In this document: piece by piece, positions 24,519 to 35,695 of the stretch
Numbering within the stretch: the first letter of the stretch is position 1
Layout: every line of letters starts with the position of its first letter
From: Sphaerosporella brunnea
Taxonomy: Eukaryota > Ascomycota > Pezizomycetes > Pezizales > Pyronemataceae
DNA: 64,000 nucleotides
Direction: 5' to 3'
Assembly (NCBI GenBank): GCA_008704415.1
Contig: VXIS01000079.1
Span: 1-64,000, forward strand
The notes under the pieces: generated by a model
Seen by the model: only the letters and a program-made list of their open reading frames with translations
What the model was told of the DNA's origin: nothing
The model's database searches: none
Program-made: the position numbers and the translations under genes

Positions 24519-24715
24519 CGTGGCTGGTCTGGGCGCTGTGCTGCTCCGGAGAGCCACCGACTGGGATCCGGAGCCCCTGCTGAGGGAGGTGGGTGGGAAA
24601 ACAAACTGCGGCGATGCCTCAGGCCGTAGGAGGGTTATGTAGCTAGCAGGTGTGACGGCGTTTCGAAGGGGTGGGCTGAACGATATCGACGGTGGGGGGT
24701 GACACCTAGCTGGGG
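24519..24715 (+). repeat. Diverged dispersed repeat, family 2 copy B
   Basis: Second copy of the family at 8372-8575, same orientation, with ordered shared blocks such as GAGGTGGGTGGGAAAACAA and GCGGCGATGCCTCA. The copies are clearly diverged and no coding sequence or terminal repeat is attached. Confidence 0.5.
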
Positions 24716-26612
24716 TCGGAATGGAAGTGCATGTCCGTTCCCGCCATGGCTGCAGTGTAAGTGCCGTCACCAGGCCGATGACAAATATTCCCTGGAGATA
24801 ACTGTGGCTGAAACTCTCGCAAGCCAAGCAAGGCAAGCAAGGTAAGGCAAGCCCTCCGTTCTACTACCATCCTGGGCCATTTCATCTGAACGCTAACTAG
24901 GCAACTGCTGCCTGCTCCTGCTTAAGCGGCTATAGCTACCGGAGTTCTTTTTTTTTTTTTTTTTACTCGGTTGCTTCCGAAGCGTGACAACTTTGAATGG
25001 GCAGGCTACTTACACAGGTGGATTCGAAGTGTAGGTACCTGGAGTGCCGGAATCCGGCCGGCGAGTTGGAAACGGTTGGTGCAATTAAATCCAAACCGGG
25101 CCGGAAGCGGTCGGAAGTCTTGCGGCCCCTGAGTTGAAACTCTGCGAGTGACGCCGCGTGAGCGCCCCAGCCAGCAGTGTGTCAAAAAGTCTCACTTCCA
25201 CAACGTTAACTCGGGAGGATGCATGCATAACCTATGTATGTATGAAGATCAACTCACACGACATCGAAAGGCTTACGCACACCATACGCAGTCATAGGGG
25301 GGGCAACGTAAGACATTCCTCGATGCCTCGTTAAAAAGCTTGTGCCTTAATCCTAAGTACTATAATGCCTGTGCCGAGGCTAGTTAGTTGTCAAGACAAG
25401 CTTTTCTAGCAGGGGTTTGGCGCGCCCCCCCCGGGGGAGATCTGCAGATATTTTGGGCCGCGGGCGTGCGTAAGCCCACTTTGCCGGTGAGCACACCGGT
25501 TCGATGATCATGGGAGAGACTGAGTGCTTCACTTCGTGAGCTGAAACAGATAGATGGGAGTACGAGTAGTTAGCTGTTCGTTGGATTGGGCGCAGTCGTC
25601 AGCTTGCGGATCATATTGCACGTGCGCGAGAAAGGGCCTTTGGGCTTGGGCGGAAATTTAAACTTGCAGCTCATCGATTGATGGATGTATGCATGCGCGA
25701 CGTCTGCAGCCTGCGCTTGGTACATGTAGGTTGGCCACCATGCGTGCGGGCGGATATATGTTGTCCACTATTGGCGTGTGAGCACGTGCGCCCGCTCCAG
25801 GATCATCAATTTCTCTTGCAAGTGCTCGGTACGAGTATGAACCAAACCTCGGGCAGGGCACTTCGGCTAGTGATGTCCCTAGAGATGCAGATATGCAGGT
25901 ACCACATAACGGGTGCGTGGTGGCTCAGTCACTGCGCCGGTGAAAGGGCTCGATGGCCGGAAGCCTGCAGGGAGACTCCCTGAGACCCCTGCGGCCAATC
26001 AACGCACACACCTGGGCTCCGTGGAGCGTTGCGGAGGCTAGTTAAAGACGCATCCACACCCACCTGCAAGAGCTGCTTGTGCTGAAAAACGATCCACTCA
26101 CTCTGCCTTGCCCTCGAGCTCTTCACCAGCAACTGCTCGCCCGACCTCGACTGCATCGACTCCCACGATCACTCGTCTGTGTCGACTCAACTCCGTTTTT
26201 TTTTTTTGTTTCTTTCAGACAGCCCACCGAGAACGGCTTTTGGAATCGACTTCCGTTTCAACTCAGCCAGACGGAAGTGTTGTGGATTTGTTGCCACGCA
26301 CCGGTACACCAGCACAAAGTGTGAGTCTTGTCTCGTTCGAGCCTTTACGCGAGGAGGAGGAGTTCAGGGGAAAAGCTTCAACAATCTGCAAATTCGCGAT
26401 ATATATTGCGATCGGTTGAATTGTTGGTGGGGTGCTGGGCTGTGCTGTGCACACAAAAGCCAAGGGTTTTCGGCTCCGCATCCTTCCGAGCTCGATGGAC
26501 TCTTGCGCTTCGGTGCAAGGTTCGCACCCGTGTTGACCAGTTAGAGCCCGGTGCAGCCCCTTCGTTGCAGAGCAGCAGCGCGGAGATCCGATTGAAAGCC
26601 CCGTCGAAGCAT

Positions 26613-26653
26613 GTATGTAAACAGGCGAGCAAACAGTCAGCTAACGCCTGCAG
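26613..26653 (+). other. Possible 5' leader intron of the PPN2-like gene
   Basis: GTATGT at the left end, GCTAAC about ten bases before a GCAG end, and 41 nt in length together look like a short fungal intron. Removing it deletes the ATG at 26611 and leaves the ATG at 26686 as the first start of the main frame. The length is at the low end for introns in this window, so this is tentative. Confidence 0.45.
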
Positions 26654-26685
26654 AACACTTCAGGCTTCTGATACATATCCCCGCA

Positions 26686-28184
26686 ATGACCCGAACACCG
26701 CAAGGAGCAGCGGAGGATCTGGCTGAGCGGTTGGCGGAGGGAGTTGGAGGAGTTGTCGGTGGCGGAGAGGAGCCAGCATTGGAGCGAGAGATCCCCGCAC
26801 CGAGACCTGGTCAACAACAACAACAACAACAGCAGCAGCAACTCGAACGCGATGATCGGAAGCAGGATTTGCCGCACTCCACCTGCCTCGACGCTGCCAG
26901 TTGCCGTGCTGACTCTGAGAGAGAGAGCGAGAGCACTCTTCCACCACCACCACCGAAATATCCGCCGACTTGGATGCCAGATAGAAAGATTCCGCTGCTG
27001 CCTGCTCCTGCATCCTCGCAACTCCCAACATCAGAAATGCGTCCCCGAAGGAAACTCCTCCGCCTCGTTATCTACTCGCTGATCGCTACCGGAATCACGA
27101 CCTTGATGTATTCGGCGTATGCCCAGGTCTTCGGCCCGCCTTCCGAGCCGGGCCTCAACTTGAATTCGGCTAAGAGATTGGGTTACAAGCAGCTGGAAAA
27201 CATCCCGCTGCGCTACATCCCGAGAGAGTATGATACCGATCTGAAGCGGCTGGTCTTCATCGGTGACGTGCACGGAATGTACACGGAGTGTAAGGATACC
27301 TCTGCCGGGGCTTTTGTGACCTCGGATTGGCAGACAGGTGCTGACTGCTAGCAGTGCAAGAGCTCCTCGAGCAGATCAACTATGACAAGCACACCGACCA
27401 CATCGTTCTTACCGGCGATCTCGTCACCAAGGGCCCCGATTCTCTAAAGGTTATCGACTTTGGCATCGAGAACGGTGTGAGCTGCGTTCGCGGAAACCAG
27501 GACGACCGAGTCTTGCTACACTATCTCCGCAACAAGGCCCGTGGCTCCCGCCCCCCCGATTCGCTACACCAGGAAGAGGAGGATCCTAGCAGGAAGGTGT
27601 CAGCGTCCGAGAAACAGCTTTGGGTTGAGAAGGCGCTCGCGAAGAAATTGTCCAAGGAGCAGGCAGCATGGCTGAATTCTTGCCCGCTGATCCTGAGGGC
27701 CGATGATGTCAAGGGTCTGGGAAATGTTGCGATTGTTCATGCGGGATTGATTCATGGAGTGCCGCTTGACCAGCAGGTGCGTGGCTTTTTATAGCTTCTG
27801 ATTCGAAAGAACGTCATGCTCATGAAAAATAGGACCCTGTGGCCATCATGACTATGCGCAGCGTCCACCGAAGATCGCGCGTGCCCAGCTCTGGCACCAC
27901 CGGAACCCATTGGGCTCGCTTGTGGAATAGATACGAGAAGCATGAGAGGGTTCCTCTTACTGTGATGTACGCTCTCGTCCTTCCCATTGATTTTCTGAGC
28001 TCGTGGCTGACTGGTGGGCAGTTACGGTCATTACGCGGCCAGAGGCTTGGACAGGCGTCCTCTCTCCCAGGGACTTGACAGTAACTGCGTCCGCGGCGGG
28101 AGGCTTACAGCCCTCGTTGCTTCGACCAGGACAGATAACCCCGAGGTGTTCTCTGTTCACTGCAGAAAGGCATACTCCAAGTAA
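26686..28184 (+). CDS. PPN2: Ppn2-like vacuolar phosphatase (ApaH-like PPP family)
   Basis: Four exons, 26686-27289, 27355-27776, 27833-27966 and 28022-28184, encode 440 aa with consistent phases. After a disordered N-terminus with a Gln run (CAA/CAG repeat) comes one membrane segment near residues 124-144 (L-V-I-Y-S-L-I-A-T-G-I-T-T-L-M-Y), then the metallophosphoesterase domain: G-D-V-H-G, G-D-L-V-T-K-G-P-D-S, G-N-Q-D-D, H-A-G-L and, across the last junction, Y-G-H-Y-A-A-R-G. These are the metal-binding motifs of ApaH-like phosphatases, and the anchor plus domain match yeast Ppn2 (YNL217W), a vacuolar endopolyphosphatase. A role in polyphosphate hydrolysis is inferred from that family. The upstream in-frame ATG at 26611 was rejected because GTATGT directly after it starts a likely leader intron ending at 26653. 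Confidence 0.87.
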
Positions 28185-28678
28185 AATTCATTCATTTTTT
28201 ACAGTACATATATTTATTTTTTTACTCATGGCCGCAGGCTGGTTGGTTTCGTTTAATTCTGTACAGCTTTACGTTGGGAGTGGATGGCGTTTTGTTCTCT
28301 TCACAATCAGACTCGACTCGGTCTGCCAGAAGGGCGGAGGCGTTTGTTACAAAATTCGGGTTCCTTTTTTGTATTTATCTGGGACGTGTAATGTCAAAGA
28401 ATTCATGACGATTTGCGCTTAGAAATTCGTCTGAAGGTGTTAATGCTGTGATTTACCAAGGATCATAGAAATTCCCAGTATGACGCATTCTGGCATAGCC
28501 TCGGCTCGGAAGGGATGTCATCATAGCTCTAGCCTCAGCCCCACACGCGTAACCGCTTCTGGCTTAGAACATTCCAGAGGTCATCTCGACGATCGTTTGC
28601 TCCCCTCTCTCCGCTACCGAGTAAGCTATCGAAACACCAAATCTCCACTTCACGAACCTAACTCGCGAAGCAAACATC
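28185..28678. other. Intergenic region between the PPN2-like and BI-1-like genes
   Basis: AT-rich trailer of the phosphatase gene, then a mixed stretch leading to the start at 28679. Both genes are on the plus strand. No coding or repeat signal is seen. Confidence 0.6.
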
Positions 28679-29730
28679 ATGAGCGGTATCGGCCCCCACT
28701 ACGTGCCCTCCACGGGTCCCACCGCAGGCCAGCACACAGCTGGCGCGCAGCACTACTACGGCAGCGCCGACGAGACCGGCCACTACACGCGGCCTCCGCC
28801 AGCGTATATTGGCGACGACGAGATGCTTCTCCGAGGCGGGGTGCTGCGCAGCAGTATCGATAACGTTTGTTCCCGTTCCCGCCGAAGCTCACGGATAGCA
28901 GGGTTGTTGCTCACCATCGGCTCGCATCTTAGGTTCCCGACGACTTCAAGTATGGCGGCGTCATCTCAGAGGCCACCATCGACATCCGCCACGCGTTCGT
29001 GCGAAAAGTCTATGCGATCCTTACGGTGCAGCTCCTGGCGACCATGGCGTTGTCTACCGTCTCCTTCTTCAGCTCCAGCTTCAAGCTCTGGATCCAGAGC
29101 AACCCGTGGATGATGTTTGTGTCCCTCTTTGGCGCGCTCGGGTTCCTGTTCGCCACGTATTGGAAGCGCAAGTCGTATCCTACCAACTTGATCTTCCTGA
29201 GCGGGTTCACGCTGCTCGAGGCCTATGCGATCGCGGTTGTCACCAGCTTCTATGATTCGCGCGTTGTGCTGCAGGCGATCGTCATCACGGCAGCGCTGTT
29301 CGTGGCGTTGACACTGTTTGCCTGCCAGACCAAGTATGACATAACCAGCTGGTATAGCTACCTTTATGGCGCGCTGTGGCTGCTCATTATCTTTGGACTC
29401 GTCGCGATGTTTTTCCCTGGCACTTGGATGGAGCTGGCTTATGCTGGTGGTGTCGCGATTTTGTTTTCGATTTACATTGTGAGTAGCTGTTCTCGAGGGT
29501 TGGGCGGGGGACTGGGCTGATCTAGGGCTATAGGTGGTCGATACCCAGCTTATCATGAGACACATGCATATCGAGGAAGAGATTGCGGCTGCGATCGCAC
29601 TGTATCTGGACATCATCAACTTGTTCTTGGCGTAGGTTTTCCTTACTTCCTTCCTCAACAGGTTGGTTATAGTAACTAACAACTCTCTTATAGCATCCTG
29701 AGGATCTTGAACTCCAACAACGACAACTAA
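28679..29730 (+). CDS. BXI1: Bax inhibitor-1 / Lifeguard family membrane protein
   Basis: Four exons, 28679-28864, 28933-29478, 29534-29631 and 29694-29730, encode 288 aa; the last exon is only 12 codons. Residues 1-65 are a hydrophilic Pro/Tyr/Gly-rich cytosolic tail. About residue 75 begins the BI-1/LFG domain with the conserved I-R-x-x-F-V-R-K-V-Y lead-in, then seven hydrophobic segments. The C-terminal part keeps V-D-T-Q-L-I-M-R, the acidic helix E-E-E-I-A-A-A-I and A-L-Y-L-D-I-I-N-L-F-L-A-I-L-R-I-L, where family Asp residues form the pH-sensing pair. Members act as calcium leak channels in the ER or vacuole and affect cell-death and unfolded-protein responses; the exact role here is inferred. 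The first intron uses a GTTTGT donor. Confidence 0.92.
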
Positions 29731-30202
29731 GCAACCTTATTCTTCTCGGGGAGGGGGGAGGGGTGGTAATAAATTGGGAAGGGAAGTGTGCTGTTGGAAT
29801 GGGTAGTGGTGTTTGGGGTGTCTTTTTTAATTTTTTTTCTGCAAAAGGCTCTTTCTTTCCGGTTGCATTATTATTGGGGTTTGTTCGATGCTGCTGCTGC
29901 TTCGGCTCCTTGGCTTGTAATTGTATCTATGATCAGAATCATCTTTTCTTACGAGTGCCAAGGGTATTGATGAATTTTGATTGGTGGCAACAACATAAAA
30001 TACAGCAAAGAGAGATAAATTCAAGATGCAGCCATTAGAATTCTCCTTACCTCCTGTATAACTGCACAATTACATTTGATGGCGACTGGCGGAGCAAAAT
30101 AGTATCTACAAAGCAGTGGTTTCGTTATACATATAGCCGCAACATACCTCAAGGAGACAGAATACATCACATCAAGTGGCTACCATCGACCGAATCGGAT
30201 GA
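29731..30202. other. Intergenic trailer region
   Basis: T-rich 3' region of the BI-1-like gene, followed by unremarkable AT-rich sequence up to the pseudogene. No supported gene. Confidence 0.6.
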
Positions 30203-31288
30203 GCCTAATCGCAAAAATGCGTCCGCCGTTCTTGGTTTGCTTTCAACTTCTTCGCTGCCTCGTGGCAACCCGGGTGCAGAAGGAAAAAGATCATTCCCCA
30301 TCTCGTCTGGGCTTTATTCCGCTTCCAGTAAACCGAACAACAAGCACAATAATCTTCATCCCATCCGCGCAAAATAGGGAAGAGCTCAGCCTTTTGCATG
30401 TCAGAAATGTGCGCGCACGCTGCACCTAACAGATAGCTAAAAAGATCGTATTCCCTCAACAAGTCGCCGATTTCCATAGTTATTCCAGTCGCCAGTAGCG
30501 CTAGCATATTGTGACACTCGGACGGTTGCGAATGCGTGAACATTAGCACCAGATTGCAGCAGCATAGCCGTATCTAACCGTCCCACTGCATGTATACCTA
30601 TCCTCGGGCCATTCTGTCCGCGTGTTGGCCCCATTGGCAAGTAAAAACTCCACAAGCCTGGGTTCTCCGCTCGCAATGGCGAGGTGGAGCGGTGTTCTGT
30701 GTATCCTCAGCGCCGCCTCCGTTTCCGCGCCATTTTCCAAGAGTATCTTCGTGATCTCAGTGTTGCCACGCAGGATGGTGGAGTGGAGCGATGTTGTGTC
30801 GCTCGTATCCGCTGCGTTTATGATGCTTGTGTCGACGCCGTGGTGAATCAGAGAGGATACAGGTTGTGCACGACGGCCCAATGAAGCACAGATCGGTGGA
30901 AGCGAGACGTTGATGTAATTCGGGGTGGCGGATGGGAATTTGTGGCTGCTTCTGGCAGGAGGCGGTGATGTACCCCATCGGCGAAGCGACGCGATGTGAG
31001 AATGAGGGAGAAGAGATCTTCGAAACGGCCGAGACATTCGGCGATCTGAAGGACAAGCTCATTTGGGAGCCGGTATATCGGAGGTTTGCGCAGGCCTCTC
31101 TCCCAGTCGTAGTCGAAGGGTCGAAACCCTTGAGCATGGTGAAGTGCCGACAGAGTCGAATTTGCGAGCAGGGAGGCAGTGGAATAGTTAGAGCGGGAAA
31201 GTCCAGCCAAGACTCTCGGCGTCGACCGGAACAATACAACTCGTGAGACAACGACATAATGGAGCTCGCGGTGGGGTGCCGCCCGCAT
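30203..31288 (-). pseudogene. F-box / ankyrin-repeat protein pseudogene
   Basis: On the minus strand, an ATG at 31288 opens a frame that carries an F-box near residue 70 (Y-R-L-P-N-E-L-V-L-Q-I-A-E-C-L and T-S-R-R-F-A) and then starts a first ankyrin-type helix (V-L-H-W-A-V-V-H-N). The frame ends at about 30848, but ankyrin sequence continues in another frame (S-L-I-H-H-G-V-D-T-S, then T-E-I-T-K-I-L-L-E-N-G-A and T-P-L-H-L-A-I-A-S-G) to about 30600. It then shifts to a third frame (A-M-L-L-Q-S-G-A-N-V) and again near 30515 to a frame ending at 30205. At least three frameshifts without splice sites at the breaks mean it is broken, unless the assembly is poor here. F-box proteins normally select targets for SCF ubiquitin ligases. 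Confidence 0.75.
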
Positions 31289-32130
31289 GTTCCGTCCACG
31301 GCAGGTGGGCTGTTGATCTGTACATATGCCAGCTTGCTGTGGAACTCACTTCCTGTTGTGGAGGGTGTACTGGTGATCACTCGGCTTTGAAGTTTCAGCT
31401 CTTTTGTAAAGTATTTGCGGGAGTGGGGGGAGTGGGCTTCGCTGCCAGTTTGCGGGTCGGGTGGGCTTGGCTATCTATCTGCGAATTCGCGCACGTCAAT
31501 AATGCTGAACATGTGCGTGGCCGTGGACGGGGAGGGTTTGTTTTAACAATATCCGAGTCTTTTCTCTTCTACCATAGCAAGGCCACCACTCGCAACCACC
31601 CACCGCCAGTTCGCGTGGGATGCGGTAAGTTTTGAGTCACTTTCTTACTTGTTGCTGTTTGTTTATTTGTTTGCATCCCCGTGCTCGCGATGAGCCGGCA
31701 GATTTCTCCACAGCTCCGCGAGGTAGCGGTGTACCGGGAATCCTCATTCCTCATTCCTCGTCCCCTCCCACAACCGCGCCCGCATACCCAGACCTAAGAA
31801 ACGATCCACTGATACTGACACCAGTAGTCGAGTGCTTTACTACCCGAGCCCAGCAGGGTAGATCTGCCAGTTCATGTCTCCCGGCTGAGCCGAGCCTACT
31901 CACAATGTATTCCCACCTCCACCGGCTCTAGATAGTTGCTAACCTAGTAGAAGATGGAGTCTGGCGAGGCATTCTTGGGGCTTGAACTCGATCGTTGCCA
32001 TGGATGTGGAAACGTACCTCTAGGGAACCGGGGATTGGAGCTTACGCTTCCATTTGCCGCCGGAGCAGCAGGAGGGGTGGGGCCTGCTTGTGGATTTTGG
32101 GACCTCGGATCAGTCTCGTCAACAGAGTCG
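31289..32130. other. Intergenic region
   Basis: No gene is supported. Part of the stretch upstream of the F-box/ankyrin pseudogene could be its old promoter. The open frame at 31954-32304 overlaps the start of the tandem array described next and has no recognised domain. Confidence 0.5.
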
Positions 32131-33400
32131 ATGATGATTCCTATCCCAGGAACAGCAGCACTCGCAAACGGGTGGGAAAGAACATCAAGTCCCCGGATCC
32201 GTCAGTACAACATCGATGGAAACACGGCTTTGAACGTTCGTGCAAAGTTCAAGCTTGATTCCGAAGAAGCCGACATCAACAAAGTGACAAAGGGGCCCAG
32301 GTAGCTCTATCCATGAAGCTGTCGCTGGGGGCACAGATGGGGTGGGCACCTGTGCATGTCAATGGCTTCGCGAATGTATTCGATCCTTCGACTACGACTT
32401 GGAGGTGCACTTGGAACACCCCCGATGAAAGCTTGAGGTTGTGGGGCTGAGAGGCTATGCTTGGCTGTTTGGCTCAACCGACAAGGAGGCTTCTAGAGGG
32501 CTAACTGACCATGAAAAAGACCAAGAACGAATGGCAGCAAGAACTTCAGCTACAGTGGTGGTCACTTCACCTTCTGCGAGAAGCACTACAACCGGGGCCC
32601 AGGTAACTCAAACATGGGTTGTCGCTGGGAGCACAGAATGGGGCGGGTAGCTGTGCATCGCATCAACCATCTGTTGGAACCGATACTGTCCTATTGGTTC
32701 GAGATGGAAATTTCCGGTTGATCCATGAAACGGTTCTTCTGGTCGAAACATATCTGTTCTCCAGAACCAGAGCAGTTTTAGCAGCAACCTGTTGGCTTTG
32801 AGTTCCTGGACAAGCTCAAGCTAGAAGAAAAAGCTCTTGCCTTTCCAGTCTTGGAACACCCCCGAGGACGTCCCACAGGTGTGGGAAAGAGGGGCCAAGC
32901 TCGGAAAATAGGGCGCCAAGTTCCAAGTCCGTCCGCATGATCTTGCTGAAAAAGTTCAACCAGCAAGGGTATGAGGATAAACGGGGCCCAGGAAACTCGA
33001 GAGAGTTTGTCGCTGGGAGCACAGACGGGGTGGGCACCTGTGCGTCGATCGAGCCACTACTTGTTCGAAGCGATACTGTCCTCTTTCGAGGTGGGGATTT
33101 CCACGGTTTCGGAATACGCGGTTCTTGTTTTGATCAATCTCCTTCCGTTCTCCAAAGCAACAGAGCAAGTTCCACCAGCAGCCTGTTGACTTTGAGTCCC
33201 TGGACAAGCTGAAGCAGCACTTGCCACTTGGGTCTTGGAACACCCACGAGGACGTCGACTGGTGTGGAGAACAGGGCCAAGCTCAAGTTCCAAGTCCGTC
33301 CGTCTGCATGCGCTTGCTGGAACTGTATCTCGGAGAGTTCGCAGATGTGGGGAGGAATTAGAAATCACGTTCAATTATCAAAGGCATGGCCGGAAACTCG
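32131..33400 (+). repeat. Decayed tandem array of about 300-440 bp units
   Basis: Three or four imperfect copies follow each other. One anchor, GGGGCCCAGG, occurs at 32292, 32596 and 32983 and each time is followed by a GTCGCTGGGRGCACAGA block. A second anchor, TTGGAACACCC, occurs at 32411, 32851 and 33235, twice followed by a CGAGGACGTC block and a CCAAGTTCCAAGTCCGTCCG-like block. A third, GATACTGTCCT, occurs near 32683 and 33073. Units carry fragments of open frame in different phases, for example one ending in L-E-L-Y-L-G-E-F, so the unit may once have been coding. No family was recognised. Confidence 0.75.
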
Positions 33401-34344
33401 ATATAGTTTGTTGTTGAGACACGGAGGCCTGTGCCGAAAGTGATGCTGGGGTTTCTCCTGAGAAGTTTGACGTTGACGCCGGAAGCGGAAAGACGCTTGT
33501 GACAAAATTTACGCCTGGGCTACGACAGAAGAGGTCTTTGACGCGCGCTTGCGCTAATTTGAAATATCCACTTCGCTAGGTGCAACCTGACGTTCTGGCT
33601 TGGTTTCGAGAGTGGCGAGGGATATTGGGATTGCTCGGAAAAGGTTGTTTGGTTGCACTGTGTATACTGGAAGTTTCCTTGCAAATACCGATTGTCAAAC
33701 TGAAGTGTTCCTAGCAAGTCCGTGTGCCAGTGTTTTCTATCCACATAATCAGATGCGGTGCCGTTATTTAGAAAGGTTCAATCAAACGTCCAGTTTGGAA
33801 AGAGATAGCGGCATGGTACAAACTGGGGGGTGAAGAATCACCAAAAATCACTTGGTACCGAAGCAAGCCTCTCGCGGTTGATCGCCATGGAGCTTAGCAT
33901 TAGTACGAGTCCTATCAATAAGTACCAGTGGCGACGAGACAACTCAGACATGCCGAACCAACTTGGCGTTTTTTTTGCAGGTGCTGAACGGTCACATGCG
34001 CCAAGATGGCTCACATTCCATTTCGAATTCTGCATGCAGGGTTCTTCGTTGCGGAGTATTCGCGTGCATCGAAGAAGAAGAAGAAGCTGGCCGTTGCGCG
34101 CGGGTAGATATTTCGGGGCGAGGGTATGTACAGTACCGGTACCGGGGGGGCAGTTTGATCCTCCGGCTGCGTGCGGAGATCCCCACGTGCACGTGTGTGA
34201 GGTTCGGGGGCGGCGGTGGGGGAGCTCTGGAGGAGCGCTGGAGCCTCGAGTAAGGTTGCAACTGGCGGGAATCCGAGCTGCACAATTACATAATTTGGAT
34301 GATGCGCTCTCTCTCTCGGTTTCGCGGATCGGATTTCCCTCGTG

Positions 34345-34381
<37 letters not shown>

Positions 34382-35695
34382 CCCCATTCAATCTGGAACA
34401 GTAGCAAACCCCCGTCAATTCTTTGCAGCAACTCTATCTGTGCTGTGCGTGCTCGGGTGGTAGGTGGTCTGGGGAACTTGGGATATCTCAGGGTGCACTT
34501 TGGCAAGCGTACGATCGTTCGGCTCGGGATCGCGGTTCCAGGCTGCTCCCTCGCTCTCGTTTGGGTGGGGGAAGGGGGTCCCTTTTTGCCTCGACCATCA
34601 ACGCTCCGCCGTCGTTCTGTTTCGGTGTTCGAGAATCGAGAGGGTTTCTTTGCTTCGAGCGCTCCGCCTCCGATGCTTTGCCTACTTCGGTGTTGGTCAC
34701 GCTCGCGTTCGAGGGCCCCAACACGTCACCCATCCCGTCTGATTGACTGGTTCACAATCCCCTCCCGCACTGCCCACAGCCGCCGAATTCGAGACCGGGT
34801 TCCAAGCAGGAGCTCGAGCACGCTATTCTACGTTGCAAGCGGAGTGTGCATCGACCCCTCTCTTCCATCTGTCTATCTATCCTTCCATCGCGAGTGCACG
34901 TCCTGCTGCTGCTACCACTGCGACTTGCTACTAACTGCAAGTCCACCGACCTAGAGGCACAGTTCAGATAAACGAGAGCCAGCAGCACACCGCAACCCCC
35001 GTTCAGCGGGCTCTGAGAAGCGGAAATATAATAAATCATCATCACATCATCCCAGCCACGCAATCTCCCCAAATATCTACGCTCTCCCTCCCAACTTACC
35101 TATCCCTACATACTACCCTACCCATTCGCGAAAAAAAGAGCGACCAGAGAGCGGCGTGCCCTGTTTCGGAGATAGCTACCTAGACCCCAAATATCTAAGA
35201 GCCGCATCGCCCTCGCCGCCCGCGAGCTTCTTTCTGCTGTGTTTCCCTAGCCCTTCTTTGCTGCTGTCGAACGCACCAAAAACCTACCACTTCGACAAAC
35301 CTAGAACCTCCCCACCCACCCCCTACCCACCCAACCAACCCACATACCCCCCCCCCCCCCGCCAGGTCACCCCCCCCCCCCCCCGACCCGACCGGCAAAG
35401 GAGGCGATAAAACAGACGACGAAGGTACGCGACGATCGATCGTCCGCTGTAGCACGCTCGGAGGCAACTCGGGCCACAGCGGCGACACTACTCTCCTTTC
35501 TCCTCCACGCCAACGCCACGCGCACTCACCCACCCACCCACCCACGCGACACCGAAAGGAAAGTAAGGAAGGCAGGAAGGGAGGCATAGAGAGAGAGGAA
35601 GGAACGGAAGGAGGTGCTCTGTGTTGGAGTCATCATTGTTGCCCCCCCCCCCGAACTATCACTCCAACCACCCATCACCACCAACCTCCAACAAT
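33401..35695. other. Long upstream region of PSY2 with a 35-nt T run
   Basis: No supported coding sequence. A 35-nt T run occupies 34347-34381. From about 34700 to 35690 the plus strand is strongly C/CT-rich, with runs of C near 35348-35360 and 35371-35384, CCAC-type repeats near 35525-35545 and a C run at 35642-35652, consistent with a long leader and promoter for the gene at 35696. Long frames over 33830-34954 and on the minus strand at 34011-34506 translate the T run as Phe or Lys and are artefacts. Confidence 0.6.

Larger units (their letters stand above)
23965..26685. other. Intergenic region with diverged repeat
   Basis: T-rich trailer of the MuDR-type gene at 23985-24180, then mixed DNA with a repeat copy at 24519-24715, a short GCAAG-rich tandem stretch at 24818-24850 and a T run at 24949-24964. 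No gene is seen. From about 26070 the sequence is the probable leader of the phosphatase gene, including a possible 41-nt leader intron at 26613-26653 (GTATGT donor, GCTAAC branch, GCAG acceptor). The frames at 26108-26726 lie in this leader. Confidence 0.55.

Noticed and set aside
26611..26685. Upstream in-frame ATG for the Ppn2-like gene
   Set aside because: It overlaps a GTATGT donor of a likely leader intron, so it would be removed from the mRNA.
28966..29682. 238-codon minus-strand frame
   Set aside because: Antisense to the BI-1-like gene, whose exons, phases and membrane segments are clear on the plus strand.
33830..34954. 374-codon plus-strand frame and overlapping minus-strand frames
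   Set aside because: They run through the 35-nt T tract and CT-rich leader, encode Phe or Lys homopolymers and have no domain or splice-consistent structure.
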